45,130 nucleotides of DNA from Alphaproteobacteria bacterium UBA2966 (lineage in GTDB: Bacteria; Pseudomonadota; Alphaproteobacteria; UBA2966): contig DEBC01000122.1 of NCBI GenBank assembly GCA_002348365.1, positions 1-45,130 of the forward strand. The letters are read 5' to 3'. Each line of letters begins with the position of its first letter. The stretch's first letter is position 1. The translations under genes were made by a program, and so were the position numbers. Of this stretch, positions 34,209 through 43,418 are shown piece after piece. The notes under the pieces are model-generated. The model saw nothing but the letters and a program-made list of their open reading frames with translations. It was not told the DNA's origin and made no database searches.

Positions 34209-36716
34209 TTACTTGGACGTCATCACCCAGACACCGTCCCATTCGCCTTCGGGAGGATGTTCTTTCAGGTGTTCGCAGCGCTCGATGTACGTATCTGACA
34301 GCTTGTCATCAGGATTGGCCTTGAGCGCTTCTTTGAAATCCTTGATGGCCTTATCCCACTCGGCCTCACGATAGTGATTGACCCCAGAACCGAAGTAGTT
34401 GACTACATCCATCAGATTCGGGAACGACGCCTCGTCGTGATAATCGAGGACCTCGTACACGCTGACCGGTTCTGTCTTCCCCTTGACCACAACTTGATCG
34501 ACGTTCCGCGCGCGGTAGGTCCCGCGCAGCTGCTTGTAGGTGTACTCACTGATCAGAATGCGGGCGTTGTATTGTTTGCAAGCGCTCTCCAAGCGAGCTG
34601 CGAGATTCACACCATCACCGATCATGGTGTAGTCCATCCGCTTGGGCGAACCGATGTTACCCGAGACGACGATGTCCGTGTTCAATCCGATCCCCATATC
34701 GACCGGTAGTTTGCCTTCATCGGCACGCTTGACGTTCCAGTTTCTAAGATCACTGATCATCGAAATCGCCGCGCGGACGCCACGATCGGGATCGTCTTCA
34801 TGGGGAATGGGCATTCCGAAGGCAGCCATAATGGCGTCACCGATGAACTTATCCAGCATCCCCTCTTCGTTCTGGATGCACTCGACCATGATCGTGAAGT
34901 ACTCGTTCAACAACGCCACAGTACCCTGCGCGCCCAATTCCTCGGTAAGTGGCGTGAAGCCGCGAATGTCCGAAAACAGCACCGTTGCTTCCACACTCTG
35001 ACCGCCCAGAATATCCTCGCCTGCCCCCAGCAACTGATCTGCGATACCCGGATCCATGTATCGCGACATCGTGGACTTCATGCGCTTCTCGCTGCTGATG
35101 TCCTCGATCATCATCATGGTACCGAGTTTCTTGTCTTCACCGCTCACCAATGGAAGACAAGAGAAGTTGATGGACACCGGCTCGTCGTCGACGACCATCT
35201 CAGCATCCATCGTCACATCAATTTCCTGGGTTTCGGAAACGCGCTCGACTTTCTCGATGATCCAGGCATTCCCGTCCACGAAGAACTCTTCGGCCGGCGT
35301 GTCGAGGACGTCCGTCGGGCGGCATTTCAGAATACGATAGCCCGCTGCATTGCAAGTTACGATCTTGCCGTCTTCGTCGAGGGTCACGACGCCGTTCGAC
35401 ATGCTCTCAAGCATGCTATCGTTGTAGTTCTTCATGCTTTGAACGTGGTCGAACAGCTTGGCGTTTTCGAGGGCGATGGAAACTTGTGCGGTAAACGCTT
35501 TAAGGCGTGCCTCGTCTTCTTCAGAGAACGGCCCGCCCTTCTTGTTGAGAACCTGAGTCACACCGATGCGCTTGCCATCCTGGTTTACGACGGGAACGCA
35601 CAGGATCGAGCGCGTGAAGTATCCGGTCTGCTTGTCGAACGAAGGGTTGAACCTCAGATCGGCGTAAGCATGAGGAATGTTGACGGTCTCACCGGAAGTG
35701 AAGACGTGGCCTGCGATTCCGACGTGGTTCGGCAATCGGATCTCGCCGATGGCGTCGCCCATCGCCACACGTGAGAACAATTCATCCGTCTTTTCGTCGT
35801 TCAGGAACAGGGTCGAGCGATCCGCCATCAACATGCGGGTCGCCTCCTGCATCACCCGCTGGAGCAGTGAATCGAGATCCAGGTTGGACGTGACGTCCGA
35901 CACCAGATCGAGAAACTCCATTTCCTGCGCGCGCGTGCGCTGCATGCGCTCGACGTACTGAGTGCTCTGCAACGCTACAGCTGCCTGTTGTGTCATCGTC
36001 TCGAGCAGTTCCAGGTCGTCCTGCGTGAACCGGCCCTTCTTCTTGTTGAGGGCCTGGGAGACACCGATAACATCGCCATTCACAGTTCTGACAGGCACGC
36101 ACAGGATGCTGCGCGTTCTGAAACCGGTCTGCTCATCGACGCTGCGATTGAACCGACCGTCCTTGTAGGCATCGTGAATGATCAGGCCTTCGCCGGACTG
36201 GAACACATGCCCTGCCACACCGCTCGTGTTCAGAATGCGAATCTCGCGCTGGAAGTTGCCCTGCGCGACTCGGGAGTAAAGCTCGCCGGTCTGCTTGTCA
36301 TTGAGGAAGAGGGAGCCTCGCTCGGCGTCGACTTCCCAGGTCGTCAATTCCACCAGGGTCTGCAGAATTTCATCAAGACTCTCGATCGCCGCAACCTTAC
36401 GAGAGACATGAAGGAGCAGCTCAGCCTTGCGCAGCCGTTTGCGCTCCTCACCCGACAAAGCGGCCTTCGAACCTGCGGATGCCTTGCGCGTTCGCGCTGC
36501 CTTGGTTTGCGCCTTTGCCTTTTTTGCCGTTTCGCTGCCCGTTGCCTTCAAGGCCGCAGTGCCAGTGGTCCCATTGACCTTGCTTCGGGCGCGACCATTC
36601 GCGCCTTTCGCCTTGCCGTTGCCGCGGTCGGCCCGCGTCGACTTTTCGGCTCCGCGAGACTTGGGTTGCGCACGCGCGCCGCTGCCGTTTTGACTGGTGC
36701 GCGGACTAGTTGCCAC
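34209..36716 (-). CDS. Adenylate cyclase with two GAF domains and a PAS domain
   Basis: I start at GTG 36716, preceded by GGAGG five bases upstream, giving 835 residues that overlap the coiled-coil gene's 3' end by 11 bp. The first about 90 residues are basic, Ala/Lys/Gly-rich and disordered. GAF1 (about 102-250) and GAF2 (267-418) are similar to each other (RGSLFLNDKQTGELYSRVA and RSTLFLNDEKTDELFSRVA). A PAS domain (432-545) and a class III cyclase domain (575-760) follow. Metal Asp583 (LFSDIRGF) and Asp627 (FIGDAIM), Lys623 and Asp695 (adenine choice), and Asn704/Arg708 (GVNLAARLE) are all present, so it should make cAMP. The tail (765-825) is TPR-like. No membrane segment is seen. Confidence 0.92.
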   Translation of the reverse strand: MATSPRTSQNGSGARAQPKSRGAEKSTRADRGNGKAKGANGRARSKVNGTTGTAALKATGSETAKKAKAQTKAARTRKASAGSKAALSGEERKRLRKAELLLHVSRKVAAIESLDEILQTLVELTTWEVDAERGSLFLNDKQTGELYSRVAQGNFQREIRILNTSGVAGHVFQSGEGLIIHDAYKDGRFNRSVDEQTGFRTRSILCVPVRTVNGDVIGVSQALNKKKGRFTQDDLELLETMTQQAAVALQSTQYVERMQRTRAQEMEFLDLVSDVTSNLDLDSLLQRVMQEATRMLMADRSTLFLNDEKTDELFSRVAMGDAIGEIRLPNHVGIAGHVFTSGETVNIPHAYADLRFNPSFDKQTGYFTRSILCVPVVNQDGKRIGVTQVLNKKGGPFSEEDEARLKAFTAQVSIALENAKLFDHVQSMKNYNDSMLESMSNGVVTLDEDGKIVTCNAAGYRILKCRPTDVLDTPAEEFFVDGNAWIIEKVERVSETQEIDVTMDAEMVVDDEPVSINFSCLPLVSGEDKKLGTMMMIEDISSEKRMKSTMSRYMDPGIADQLLGAGEDILGGQSVEATVLFSDIRGFTPLTEELGAQGTVALLNEYFTIMVECIQNEEGMLDKFIGDAIMAAFGMPIPHEDDPDRGVRAAISMISDLRNWNVKRADEGKLPVDMGIGLNTDIVVSGNIGSPKRMDYTMIGDGVNLAARLESACKQYNARILISEYTYKQLRGTYRARNVDQVVVKGKTEPVSVYEVLDYHDEASFPNLMDVVNYFGSGVNHYREAEWDKAIKDFKEALKANPDDKLSDTYIERCEHLKEHPPEGEWDGVWVMTSK

Positions 36717-37368
36717 CCTTTGCCTCCAATTGATCACGCAATGTCGAGATCATTTCCTGAAGATGCGCCGCCTCGTTTCGGGCATCGCGCTCCATGTTCT
36801 GCAGTTTGTCATCGCTGTCGAATTTAACACGATCAAGTTCGTCTCGAAGTGACGATGCCGTCTGCTTGAGCAATGTGATTTCAGCACTCGCATCGGCGAT
36901 GGCGGCTTGTACACTGCTTTCCTTGTCAATTCTCAGTCGTTCCAGTTCGTCGCGAAGTGATTGCGCGGTGCGTCTCAATTGACTGATTTCGTCGTTCGCG
37001 GTCGCAACGGCTTCCTGCACACGACGATCTGCATCAAATCGTTGCTCGTCCAATTGATCTCGAAGCGCCTGAACCGTGTTGTGCAATTGCGTCACTTCGT
37101 CCTTGGATGCTGCGACGGCCTCTTGAACCCGCCTGTCGGTATCGAATCGCAAACTCTCCATCTGTTCTCGAAGCGTCTGTATGGTGTTTCGGAGTTGACC
37201 AATCTCGTCATTCGAATCCGAAACCGCAGCCTGCACACGCTCATCCTGAGCATATCGGATAGTTTCAAGCTCCTCACGAAGAGCGAATACCGTATCCCGC
37301 AATTGCCGGTTTTCACCTTCCAGGTGAAAGACTTCGCTCGACTCGCTTTCGATTTGCCGTGTGCTCAT
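36706..37368 (-). CDS. Coiled-coil protein with 36-residue repeats, coupled to the cyclase
   Basis: The 220-residue protein is almost wholly a charged coiled coil. It consists of about five and a half tandem 36-residue units, each built as D-x-D-x-x-VQ-AV, then DEI-QL-x-T, then LRDEL/LRDQL and LRF. It has no signal, membrane or catalytic motif and only the repeat as a feature. Its stop lies inside the start region of the cyclase gene (11-bp overlap), so the two are probably cotranslated and may work together, for instance as an oligomerisation or localisation partner. I recognise no named family. The repeat period (36) is not a multiple of seven, so the coil is likely mixed heptad/hendecad. 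Confidence 0.85.
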   Translation of the reverse strand: MSTRQIESESSEVFHLEGENRQLRDTVFALREELETIRYAQDERVQAAVSDSNDEIGQLRNTIQTLREQMESLRFDTDRRVQEAVAASKDEVTQLHNTVQALRDQLDEQRFDADRRVQEAVATANDEISQLRRTAQSLRDELERLRIDKESSVQAAIADASAEITLLKQTASSLRDELDRVKFDSDDKLQNMERDARNEAAHLQEMISTLRDQLEAKGGN

Positions 37369-37604
37369 TCACCGATGCCCAGAGGATCCGCTGGCTACAA
37401 ACCACCCCTCATCATAACCGCAAATCCATGCGACATTGTAACCTATGCGGTTGGGAGGCGCTGATCTGCCGCGTCACCCCGCAATTCCACCAACCATGGA
37501 CGCGTGAGCGCATACCGCCAGCGCATGGTTCTTCGACCCCAATTCAGGAATGATCGGGTAGATCTCTCAGGAAATCAAGCACTTAGCTGATCGAGAGGTT
37601 CCGA

Positions 37605-37636
37605 AGCGGATGGTGTCAACACCGACACCATCCGCT
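37605..37636 (-). terminator. 13-bp perfect hairpin downstream of fhs
   Basis: A perfect 13-bp stem (37605-37617 with 37624-37636) around a six-base loop lies 28 bp after the fhs stop. No T-tract follows on the minus strand, so it may be a 3'-end stabiliser or Rho-assisted terminator. The remaining 37369-37604 shows no gene. Confidence 0.5.
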
Positions 37637-37663
37637 AAATGTCACAAAATGCGCGTTTTCGAA

Positions 37664-39334
37664 CTAGAACAGCCCCTCAACCATTCCTTCTGCATTGAGG
37701 CCGATGCTGTTCGCCGCTGGAACCCGTGGCAATCCAGGCATGGTCATGATGTCGCCGCAAATTGCGACGATGAAACCCGCGCCGTTCGACAAACGCACCT
37801 CCCTGACCGGAATTGTGAAACCGCTGGGTGCGCCCTTGAGATTAGCGTCTGCGGAAAAACTGTACTGCGTCTTGGCGATGCATACAGGGTATGAGCCCAT
37901 GCCGTTCTTCTCGAAGTCGGCGAGCTGGTCTCGCACGCGCTTGTCACCGGTGATGTCATCGGCACGATATATCTTCTGTGCGATCGTCCGAATCTTGTCC
38001 CAGAGCGGCATATCATCTGGATACAGGGGACTGAAATCGGCCTCTCCACTCTCCGCTGCAGCCACAGTGGCGTGTGCGAGTTCTTCGGTACCGGCACCGC
38101 CGTCCGCCCAATGGGTACACATCACCGCTTTGACCCCGCGCTCGGCGCAGGCCTTTTCGACGAGCTCGACTTCGGCGTCCGTATCGGCTGAAAAACGATT
38201 GATCGCAACGACCAGCGGAACGCCATAACATCGAACGTTCTCCACGTGCTGCGCCAGGTTCTCCAGACCCTTCTCCAAAGCCTCGAGGTTCTCGGTGCCC
38301 AGATCGTCGCGTGCAACGCCACCGTGCATCTTGAGGGCGCGGATGGTCGCGACCAACGTCACGGCGTCCGGCCGCAGACCTGCCTTCCGACACTTGATGT
38401 CGAAGAACTTTTCCGCTCCGAGATCCGCGCCGAAGCCGGCCTCCGTCACAACGAAATCGGCCATCTTGAGTCCCGTTTTCGTCGCGATAACGGTGTTGCA
38501 ACCATGCGCGATATTGGCGAACGGCCCACCATGTACAAATGCCGGATTGTTCTCGAGCGTTTGCACGAGGTTCGGCATCAAGGCTTCCTTCAAGAGCACC
38601 GTCATGGGGCCTTCGCCCTTTACGTCATTGGCGAAAACGTAACTCCGGTCGCGGCGTTGCGCGACGACGATCCGTGACAACCGATCTGTCAGATCCTGCA
38701 GATCCGACGCCAGGCAGAAAATCGCCATCACTTCGGAGGCGACAGTGATATCGAAACCGTCCTCGCGAGAGAAACCGTTTCCGACGCCGCCTAGCGACGA
38801 GACAATGCTGCGCAAGGCCCGCTCGTTCATGTCCATGACTCGGCGCCAGGACACCCGCCGGCTGTCGATTTCCAGGTCGTTGCCCCAATAGACATGGTTG
38901 TCGACGAGCGCGGCCAACAAGTTGTTGGCCGTCCCGATGGCATGCATGTCGCCCGTGAAGTGGAGATTGATATCCTCCATCGGAACAATCTGGGCAAAAC
39001 CGCCACCCGCTGCGCCGCCCTTCATGCCGAAGCAGGGACCGAGAGAGGGTTCGCGGAGACAGATCATAGTCCGCTTGCCAATTCGGTTAAGCGCATCCCC
39101 CAAACCAACGGTCGTGGTGGTCTTACCCTCACCCGCTGGTGTCGGCGTAATCGCCGTAACGAGAATGAGCTTGCCGTCCGGCTTGTCAGCGAGGGAATCG
39201 ACGCAATCGAACGACACTTTCGATTTATAAGGCCCAAATCGGTAGAGGGCCTCTTCCGGAATGTCGAGTCTGGCGCCGATTTCTTCAATCGGCTTCAGCG
39301 TTGCCTCGCGGGCAATTTCAATGTCACTTTTCAT
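37664..39334 (-). CDS. fhs: Formate-tetrahydrofolate ligase
   Basis: From ATG 39334 (AAGGA 8 bases upstream) the enzyme has 556 residues. It has the ATP loop TPAGEGKTTTTVGL and other conserved family stretches (SLGPCFGMKGGAAGGG, HFTGDMHAI, EAGFGADLGAEKF). It condenses formate, ATP and THF to 10-formyl-THF. Downstream of the sarcosine oxidase genes in the same direction (133-bp gap), it should interconvert the one-carbon units released by sarcosine demethylation. It is complete and normal in length. Confidence 0.96.
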   Translation of the reverse strand: MKSDIEIAREATLKPIEEIGARLDIPEEALYRFGPYKSKVSFDCVDSLADKPDGKLILVTAITPTPAGEGKTTTTVGLGDALNRIGKRTMICLREPSLGPCFGMKGGAAGGGFAQIVPMEDINLHFTGDMHAIGTANNLLAALVDNHVYWGNDLEIDSRRVSWRRVMDMNERALRSIVSSLGGVGNGFSREDGFDITVASEVMAIFCLASDLQDLTDRLSRIVVAQRRDRSYVFANDVKGEGPMTVLLKEALMPNLVQTLENNPAFVHGGPFANIAHGCNTVIATKTGLKMADFVVTEAGFGADLGAEKFFDIKCRKAGLRPDAVTLVATIRALKMHGGVARDDLGTENLEALEKGLENLAQHVENVRCYGVPLVVAINRFSADTDAEVELVEKACAERGVKAVMCTHWADGGAGTEELAHATVAAAESGEADFSPLYPDDMPLWDKIRTIAQKIYRADDITGDKRVRDQLADFEKNGMGSYPVCIAKTQYSFSADANLKGAPSGFTIPVREVRLSNGAGFIVAICGDIMTMPGLPRVPAANSIGLNAEGMVEGLF

Positions 39335-39467
39335 GGGTCTTGTCCTTCGCCTCCCTTGGCGCCAATCCGATTGTAAGCACATTCAACGTTTGACGCCGCT
39401 GCAGGGCCTGCATACCACGCACGGATAACAGATCGATGGGTCTTCGGGTGGATCGCCACGGCAAGAT

Positions 39468-40184
39468 TCACAGACCAGCCAGATGCCTGATGGCGCCGTG
39501 ACCTATGAGCCGGCCATCGAATTCCTCCATGGCATCGAGCAGGCAGGCCCATAGATAGCTGGCCGAAGCTACGTCGCCAAGAACGTGATAAGCCGGCGTT
39601 TCACCGAGATCGCACCGGACGATCACAACGTTCATTCGGGCGACGGACGTTTGCGCTATTTCAAGCTCTCCGAAACTGCTTGATCGCAAATCCACGCCGC
39701 AGATCTTCGCGAACATGGCCGGGGCGGATTCACCCAGGACCAGAAACCAGAAGTATCCGTCCCCTCGAGGTACCGGAAACGCTTCGACCTCCTCTTCGAT
39801 CGACGCACTATCTGCCAATCGCGCGCAAAGATCCGAGCGTCCCACAATATCAGCTATCAAAAGCACCTCACGCGGGGCGAGTTTGGCCGCCAACACGCCG
39901 TCCTCCTGCCGGTAAGCGACATTGTCCTGATCACCCACGTCGACACCCTGCGAGCGCAACCAGTCGACCGTTTCCCGGCCCTTAAAGCCAAAATGAGGGA
40001 GCAGCGAAAGGTCTGCGAGGGCCAGCCCAGCAGCGGACTTTGCCTCGGCTTCAGCACTTTCCATGAAGTCCTCGGCGATGGCGCCTCCGAATGACTCGAC
40101 GAATCGTGCCCCTGCGTCCCTGAGCTCGCGATACACCGGGCTACGTCGCGTAAAGTCGGCCGGATTGAGAGTGACGCTGGTCAC
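39468..40184 (-). CDS. soxG: Sarcosine oxidase gamma subunit
   Basis: A GTG start (AGGAG 9 bases upstream) gives 238 residues. The C-terminal half resembles a GcvT-like/SoxG fold: PREVLLIADIVGRSDLC, YFWFLVLGESAPAMFAKICGVDL, QTSVARMNVVIVRCDL. SoxG is the smallest-conserved subunit of heterotetrameric sarcosine oxidase and helps bind the folate-handling half. It follows soxA by 3 bp. Sequence similarity is modest, as usual for SoxG, so the call leans on context. Confidence 0.85.
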   Translation of the reverse strand: MTSVTLNPADFTRRSPVYRELRDAGARFVESFGGAIAEDFMESAEAEAKSAAGLALADLSLLPHFGFKGRETVDWLRSQGVDVGDQDNVAYRQEDGVLAAKLAPREVLLIADIVGRSDLCARLADSASIEEEVEAFPVPRGDGYFWFLVLGESAPAMFAKICGVDLRSSSFGELEIAQTSVARMNVVIVRCDLGETPAYHVLGDVASASYLWACLLDAMEEFDGRLIGHGAIRHLAGL

Positions 40185-40187
40185 AGG

Positions 40188-43100
40188 CTACATCTCCTGA
40201 CGCATGTTGTCGGGGTCATAGAACGGCACCGGAACCACCGTCGCCTCCAGAAAACGGTTGGTTCCGATCTTGATCGGGAATGTCGCTCCGGTCTCTGCCT
40301 GTGACGGCGCGACATAGGCCAAACCGATGATTCGTCCCAGCGCTTCAGAACGAGCCGCCGAGGTCACGCGTCCGACGATGTCATTGCCCTGCAGGGTGAG
40401 ATGGCACTCTTCCGGGACAGGCGCTTTCGGGTCGTCGATCGCGAATCCCACAAGCTTGCGCAGCAGCGGTCGCGATTCGTGTACCTGGTTGGCGCGTCCT
40501 CCGACAAAGAATGGCTTCTTGCGGGATATGGCCCACGTCATGTTGGCTTCCGCGGGGAAGGTCAGCCCGTCGGTGTCCTGGCCAATAATGACGTGGCCTT
40601 TTTCGAGACGCAGGACACGCTGTGCTTCGAGGCCGAACGGGCGAATGTCGAACTGTTCACCGGCCGACATCAACGCATCCCAGAGGGCTTCTCCCTGGCT
40701 CGATGGTACGTGGATCTCGAAGCCCAATTCACCCACGAACCCGATCCGCAGCAAACGGGCTGGAATTCCGGCAACGTGTCCCGTACGGACATCCATGTAC
40801 GGAAACGCCTCCAGGGACAGATCGATGTCCTCGGTCAGTTGGTCTAGAACCTTGCGCGTCTGTGGGCCCGCCAGACTGACCGCCGCATAGGCATTCGTCA
40901 CGTCGGAAATATCTGTGGCCAGGCGCCACTGGGCATTCCACCACAGCATCTCGCGATAAACGTTGGAGGCACCGCTTGATGTCGTCGTGACGTAAAAGTG
41001 ACGTTCGTGGAAGCGGCAGGTCACCCCGTCATCGACGATCGCTCCCGTCTCGTCGCACATCATCAGGTAGCGGCTGCGGCCCACCGGCTGTCGTGCATAG
41101 GCAAACGTGTACATGCGGTTCAGGAACTCAGCCGCATCAGGCCCGCGAATTTCGATGCCGCCCAAGGTGGAAACGTCCAATACACCGACCCCGATCCGGA
41201 CTGCCGCAACTTCGTCTCGGATCGCCTGATCCCGTACATCCGGCGCCCCATAGTAGGCGGGACGCATCCAGGGACCGGCGACCATCATCTGAGCCCCCGC
41301 TTCGAGGTGTCGATGGTGCATGGGCGTGTATCGAACCGGCTCAAACACCCGACCGGCCAGAACGCCAAAAGTCTCTGCGGTATAGGGTGGGCGGACCGTC
41401 GTCGGCTTCGCCTCATCGAGCGATCGACCCGTGGCGTCTGTCACCAGCCGTACCGTGTTGAGGGCGGAGTGCCGGCCTTGGCTTGGCCCCATGCCAACAG
41501 TCGAGTAGCGCTTGACGAGTTCAATATCGTCATAGCCGTCGGCGCACGCGTTCAGGATATCCTGGACCTGCAGGTCTTCGTCGAAATCGACGAAATCCTT
41601 TCCGTTGACGTGCGGAAAGATCGGCCAGTTATGATTGCACCCTTCCGCGCCACGTGCGTCTGGAACTTCCGGTTCGTCACCCACGTCGAAGCCCGACGCC
41701 CTTGCGGCACGCCAACCTGCGCGGGCGCCCTCTGCAACAACCGCGTCCAGGGAATGCGTGCCGGATACCGACCCGGCCGCATGGCCGTGATCCGGCAGGT
41801 TCTCGAGGACAAAAGTCGACGACACCGGATCCAATCTCAGCTGTCCACCATCGTGGCAGGGCAGTTGTCCCACGGGCGCATAACCGACCGACATGCAAAT
41901 CAGGTCGCATGTCAGCGTTTCGCCACCGCCCGCAATGCCCTTCCCGTCGATCCGTGACAACACAGCTCCCTGGACAGAACGACTCCCCTCACCGGCGAGG
42001 GCTTCGCTGACCGTGCACCCTGTTTCTATCCGCCAGCCCTTCTCCTGAACCGCTGCGGATAGCGGCCCCGCGTCCGGGCGTTCGCGGAGGTCGGCTATCA
42101 CAACGATGTCGATTCCCGCATCGGCGAGGTCCAAGGCGACGCCGTAGGCGTCGTCATTGGCCGCCAACACGATTGCCCGAGTGCCGGGACAGACCCCGTA
42201 CAAGTGGATGAACCGTTGTGCCGCGGAACCCATCATGACCCGCGGCAGATCGTTATTGCGGAAGACGGCAGGCTGCTCCATGGCACCAGTCGCCAGAACA
42301 ACTTCCTTTGCCCGAAGCTTGAACATTCGGTTGCCACGGATGAGTGAGAGGAAATTGTCAGCAAACCAGCCGTTGGCAACAGTAGATGACATCACATCGA
42401 TGTTGTTGTGTGACAGAACGGCGTTTACCAGTCGCTCACACTCCTGCCCCGCCACCGCCCCCGCCGCGTCAAAGCGCGCATAGTTCAGTGCCCCGCCCAA
42501 CTGGGGGTTCTCGTCAATGAGGATTACATCTGCACCGGCATCTGCCGCGGTAAGCGCCGCGCTTAACCCGGCGGGGCCACCGCCCACGACGGCCACATCC
42601 GCGAATCGGTATTCTTTGTCATAATACCCGTGGGGTGCATCTTCGCTCACGCGTCCCAGACCCGCCTTGGCACGGATGAATGGCGCCCAGAACTTCCATG
42701 CGCCGCGCGGCTTATAGAACGCCTTGTAGTAAAACCCGACCGGCAGAAAGCGGTGCAGCCAGCCGATCCAGACACCACGATCGCGGGTCAGGCTTCCTTC
42801 GTAGTTCTGACCGCTGGCATCCAATCCGTCGCTTATAGGCTCAAGATCAGCGGGAACATTCGGTCGCCCGGGCAGCTGCACCAGAGTATTGGCATCCTGG
42901 CCAGCCATGGTAAGGGCGCCACGAGGCCTCCGATATTTGAACGAACGAGACAGAACCCAGACATCGTTTGCAGCAAGCGCGCTGGCGATTGTGTCTCCCG
43001 CATAGCCGTCGATCAGCTGGCCCTCGAACTTGAAGGTCAGGGGCTGATCCCGGTCAATCAGCTTACCCGCCGGCGCGGACAGTCGGTTGCGACCGGTCAT
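40188..43100 (-). CDS. soxA: Sarcosine oxidase alpha subunit
   Basis: The 970-residue protein has the SoxA layout: an N-terminal ferredoxin-like domain lacking iron-sulphur cysteines (about 15-100), an NAD/FAD Rossmann domain (VAVVGGGPAGLSAALTAADAG, about 168-200), and a C-terminal aminomethyltransferase-like domain that binds THF (about 590-970, with LAGPQTRKVLDQL and LGFEIHVPSSQGEALWDAL). In the complex it oxidises sarcosine with SoxB and passes the methyl-derived carbon to THF. Its ATG overlaps the soxD stop (ATGA). Confidence 0.95.
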   Translation of the reverse strand: MTGRNRLSAPAGKLIDRDQPLTFKFEGQLIDGYAGDTIASALAANDVWVLSRSFKYRRPRGALTMAGQDANTLVQLPGRPNVPADLEPISDGLDASGQNYEGSLTRDRGVWIGWLHRFLPVGFYYKAFYKPRGAWKFWAPFIRAKAGLGRVSEDAPHGYYDKEYRFADVAVVGGGPAGLSAALTAADAGADVILIDENPQLGGALNYARFDAAGAVAGQECERLVNAVLSHNNIDVMSSTVANGWFADNFLSLIRGNRMFKLRAKEVVLATGAMEQPAVFRNNDLPRVMMGSAAQRFIHLYGVCPGTRAIVLAANDDAYGVALDLADAGIDIVVIADLRERPDAGPLSAAVQEKGWRIETGCTVSEALAGEGSRSVQGAVLSRIDGKGIAGGGETLTCDLICMSVGYAPVGQLPCHDGGQLRLDPVSSTFVLENLPDHGHAAGSVSGTHSLDAVVAEGARAGWRAARASGFDVGDEPEVPDARGAEGCNHNWPIFPHVNGKDFVDFDEDLQVQDILNACADGYDDIELVKRYSTVGMGPSQGRHSALNTVRLVTDATGRSLDEAKPTTVRPPYTAETFGVLAGRVFEPVRYTPMHHRHLEAGAQMMVAGPWMRPAYYGAPDVRDQAIRDEVAAVRIGVGVLDVSTLGGIEIRGPDAAEFLNRMYTFAYARQPVGRSRYLMMCDETGAIVDDGVTCRFHERHFYVTTTSSGASNVYREMLWWNAQWRLATDISDVTNAYAAVSLAGPQTRKVLDQLTEDIDLSLEAFPYMDVRTGHVAGIPARLLRIGFVGELGFEIHVPSSQGEALWDALMSAGEQFDIRPFGLEAQRVLRLEKGHVIIGQDTDGLTFPAEANMTWAISRKKPFFVGGRANQVHESRPLLRKLVGFAIDDPKAPVPEECHLTLQGNDIVGRVTSAARSEALGRIIGLAYVAPSQAETGATFPIKIGTNRFLEATVVPVPFYDPDNMRQEM

Positions 43101-43402
43101 GATGTCCCCTGCTCTTCATCCGGTGCGGCGAATGTGACCCGTTCTTTGAATATGTCGGACGAAGGGTAGGTCCGAACGATTTCTTCGTTCGCCGTGTCGC
43201 GTTCCGCGATAAACCAGTAGGCCGTGGCGACATGCAACCACCACTCGCGAACGACGCCGCGAGTATTGTTCTCGAGGAATACGTGGTCCGCCCATTCCGC
43301 GTCGCTGGCGCTGGCCGGGTCGGGCATATCGACAACCTCACCGCCATAGACAAATTCCGAGATATTGCGTGGGCCGTTCAAGGGGCAGTGTATGATCTTC
43401 AT
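43097..43402 (-). CDS. soxD: Sarcosine oxidase delta subunit, variant without the zinc Cys pair
   Basis: The 101-residue protein starts MKIIHCPLNGPRNISEF. Typical SoxD begins with CPxCGxR, where two cysteines bind zinc; here the second is Asn9. The later zinc region, normally H-x-x-GCRxW, reads HVATAYW and lacks the Cys. The rest (EWADHVFLENN, GVVREWWLHV, FIAERDT) is clearly SoxD. It sits in its normal place between soxB and soxA (16 bp after soxB). The zinc site is probably lost or changed. Variants with CPLNGPR exist in the family as I recall it; whether they act on sarcosine or a related N-methyl amine is not known to me. Confidence 0.87.
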   Translation of the reverse strand: MKIIHCPLNGPRNISEFVYGGEVVDMPDPASASDAEWADHVFLENNTRGVVREWWLHVATAYWFIAERDTANEEIVRTYPSSDIFKERVTFAAPDEEQGTS

Positions 43403-43418
43403 GGCAAGGTCCTACCCG

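Noticed and set aside
40998..41957. 319-codon plus-strand frame
   Set aside because: Antisense to soxA; no protein-like features.
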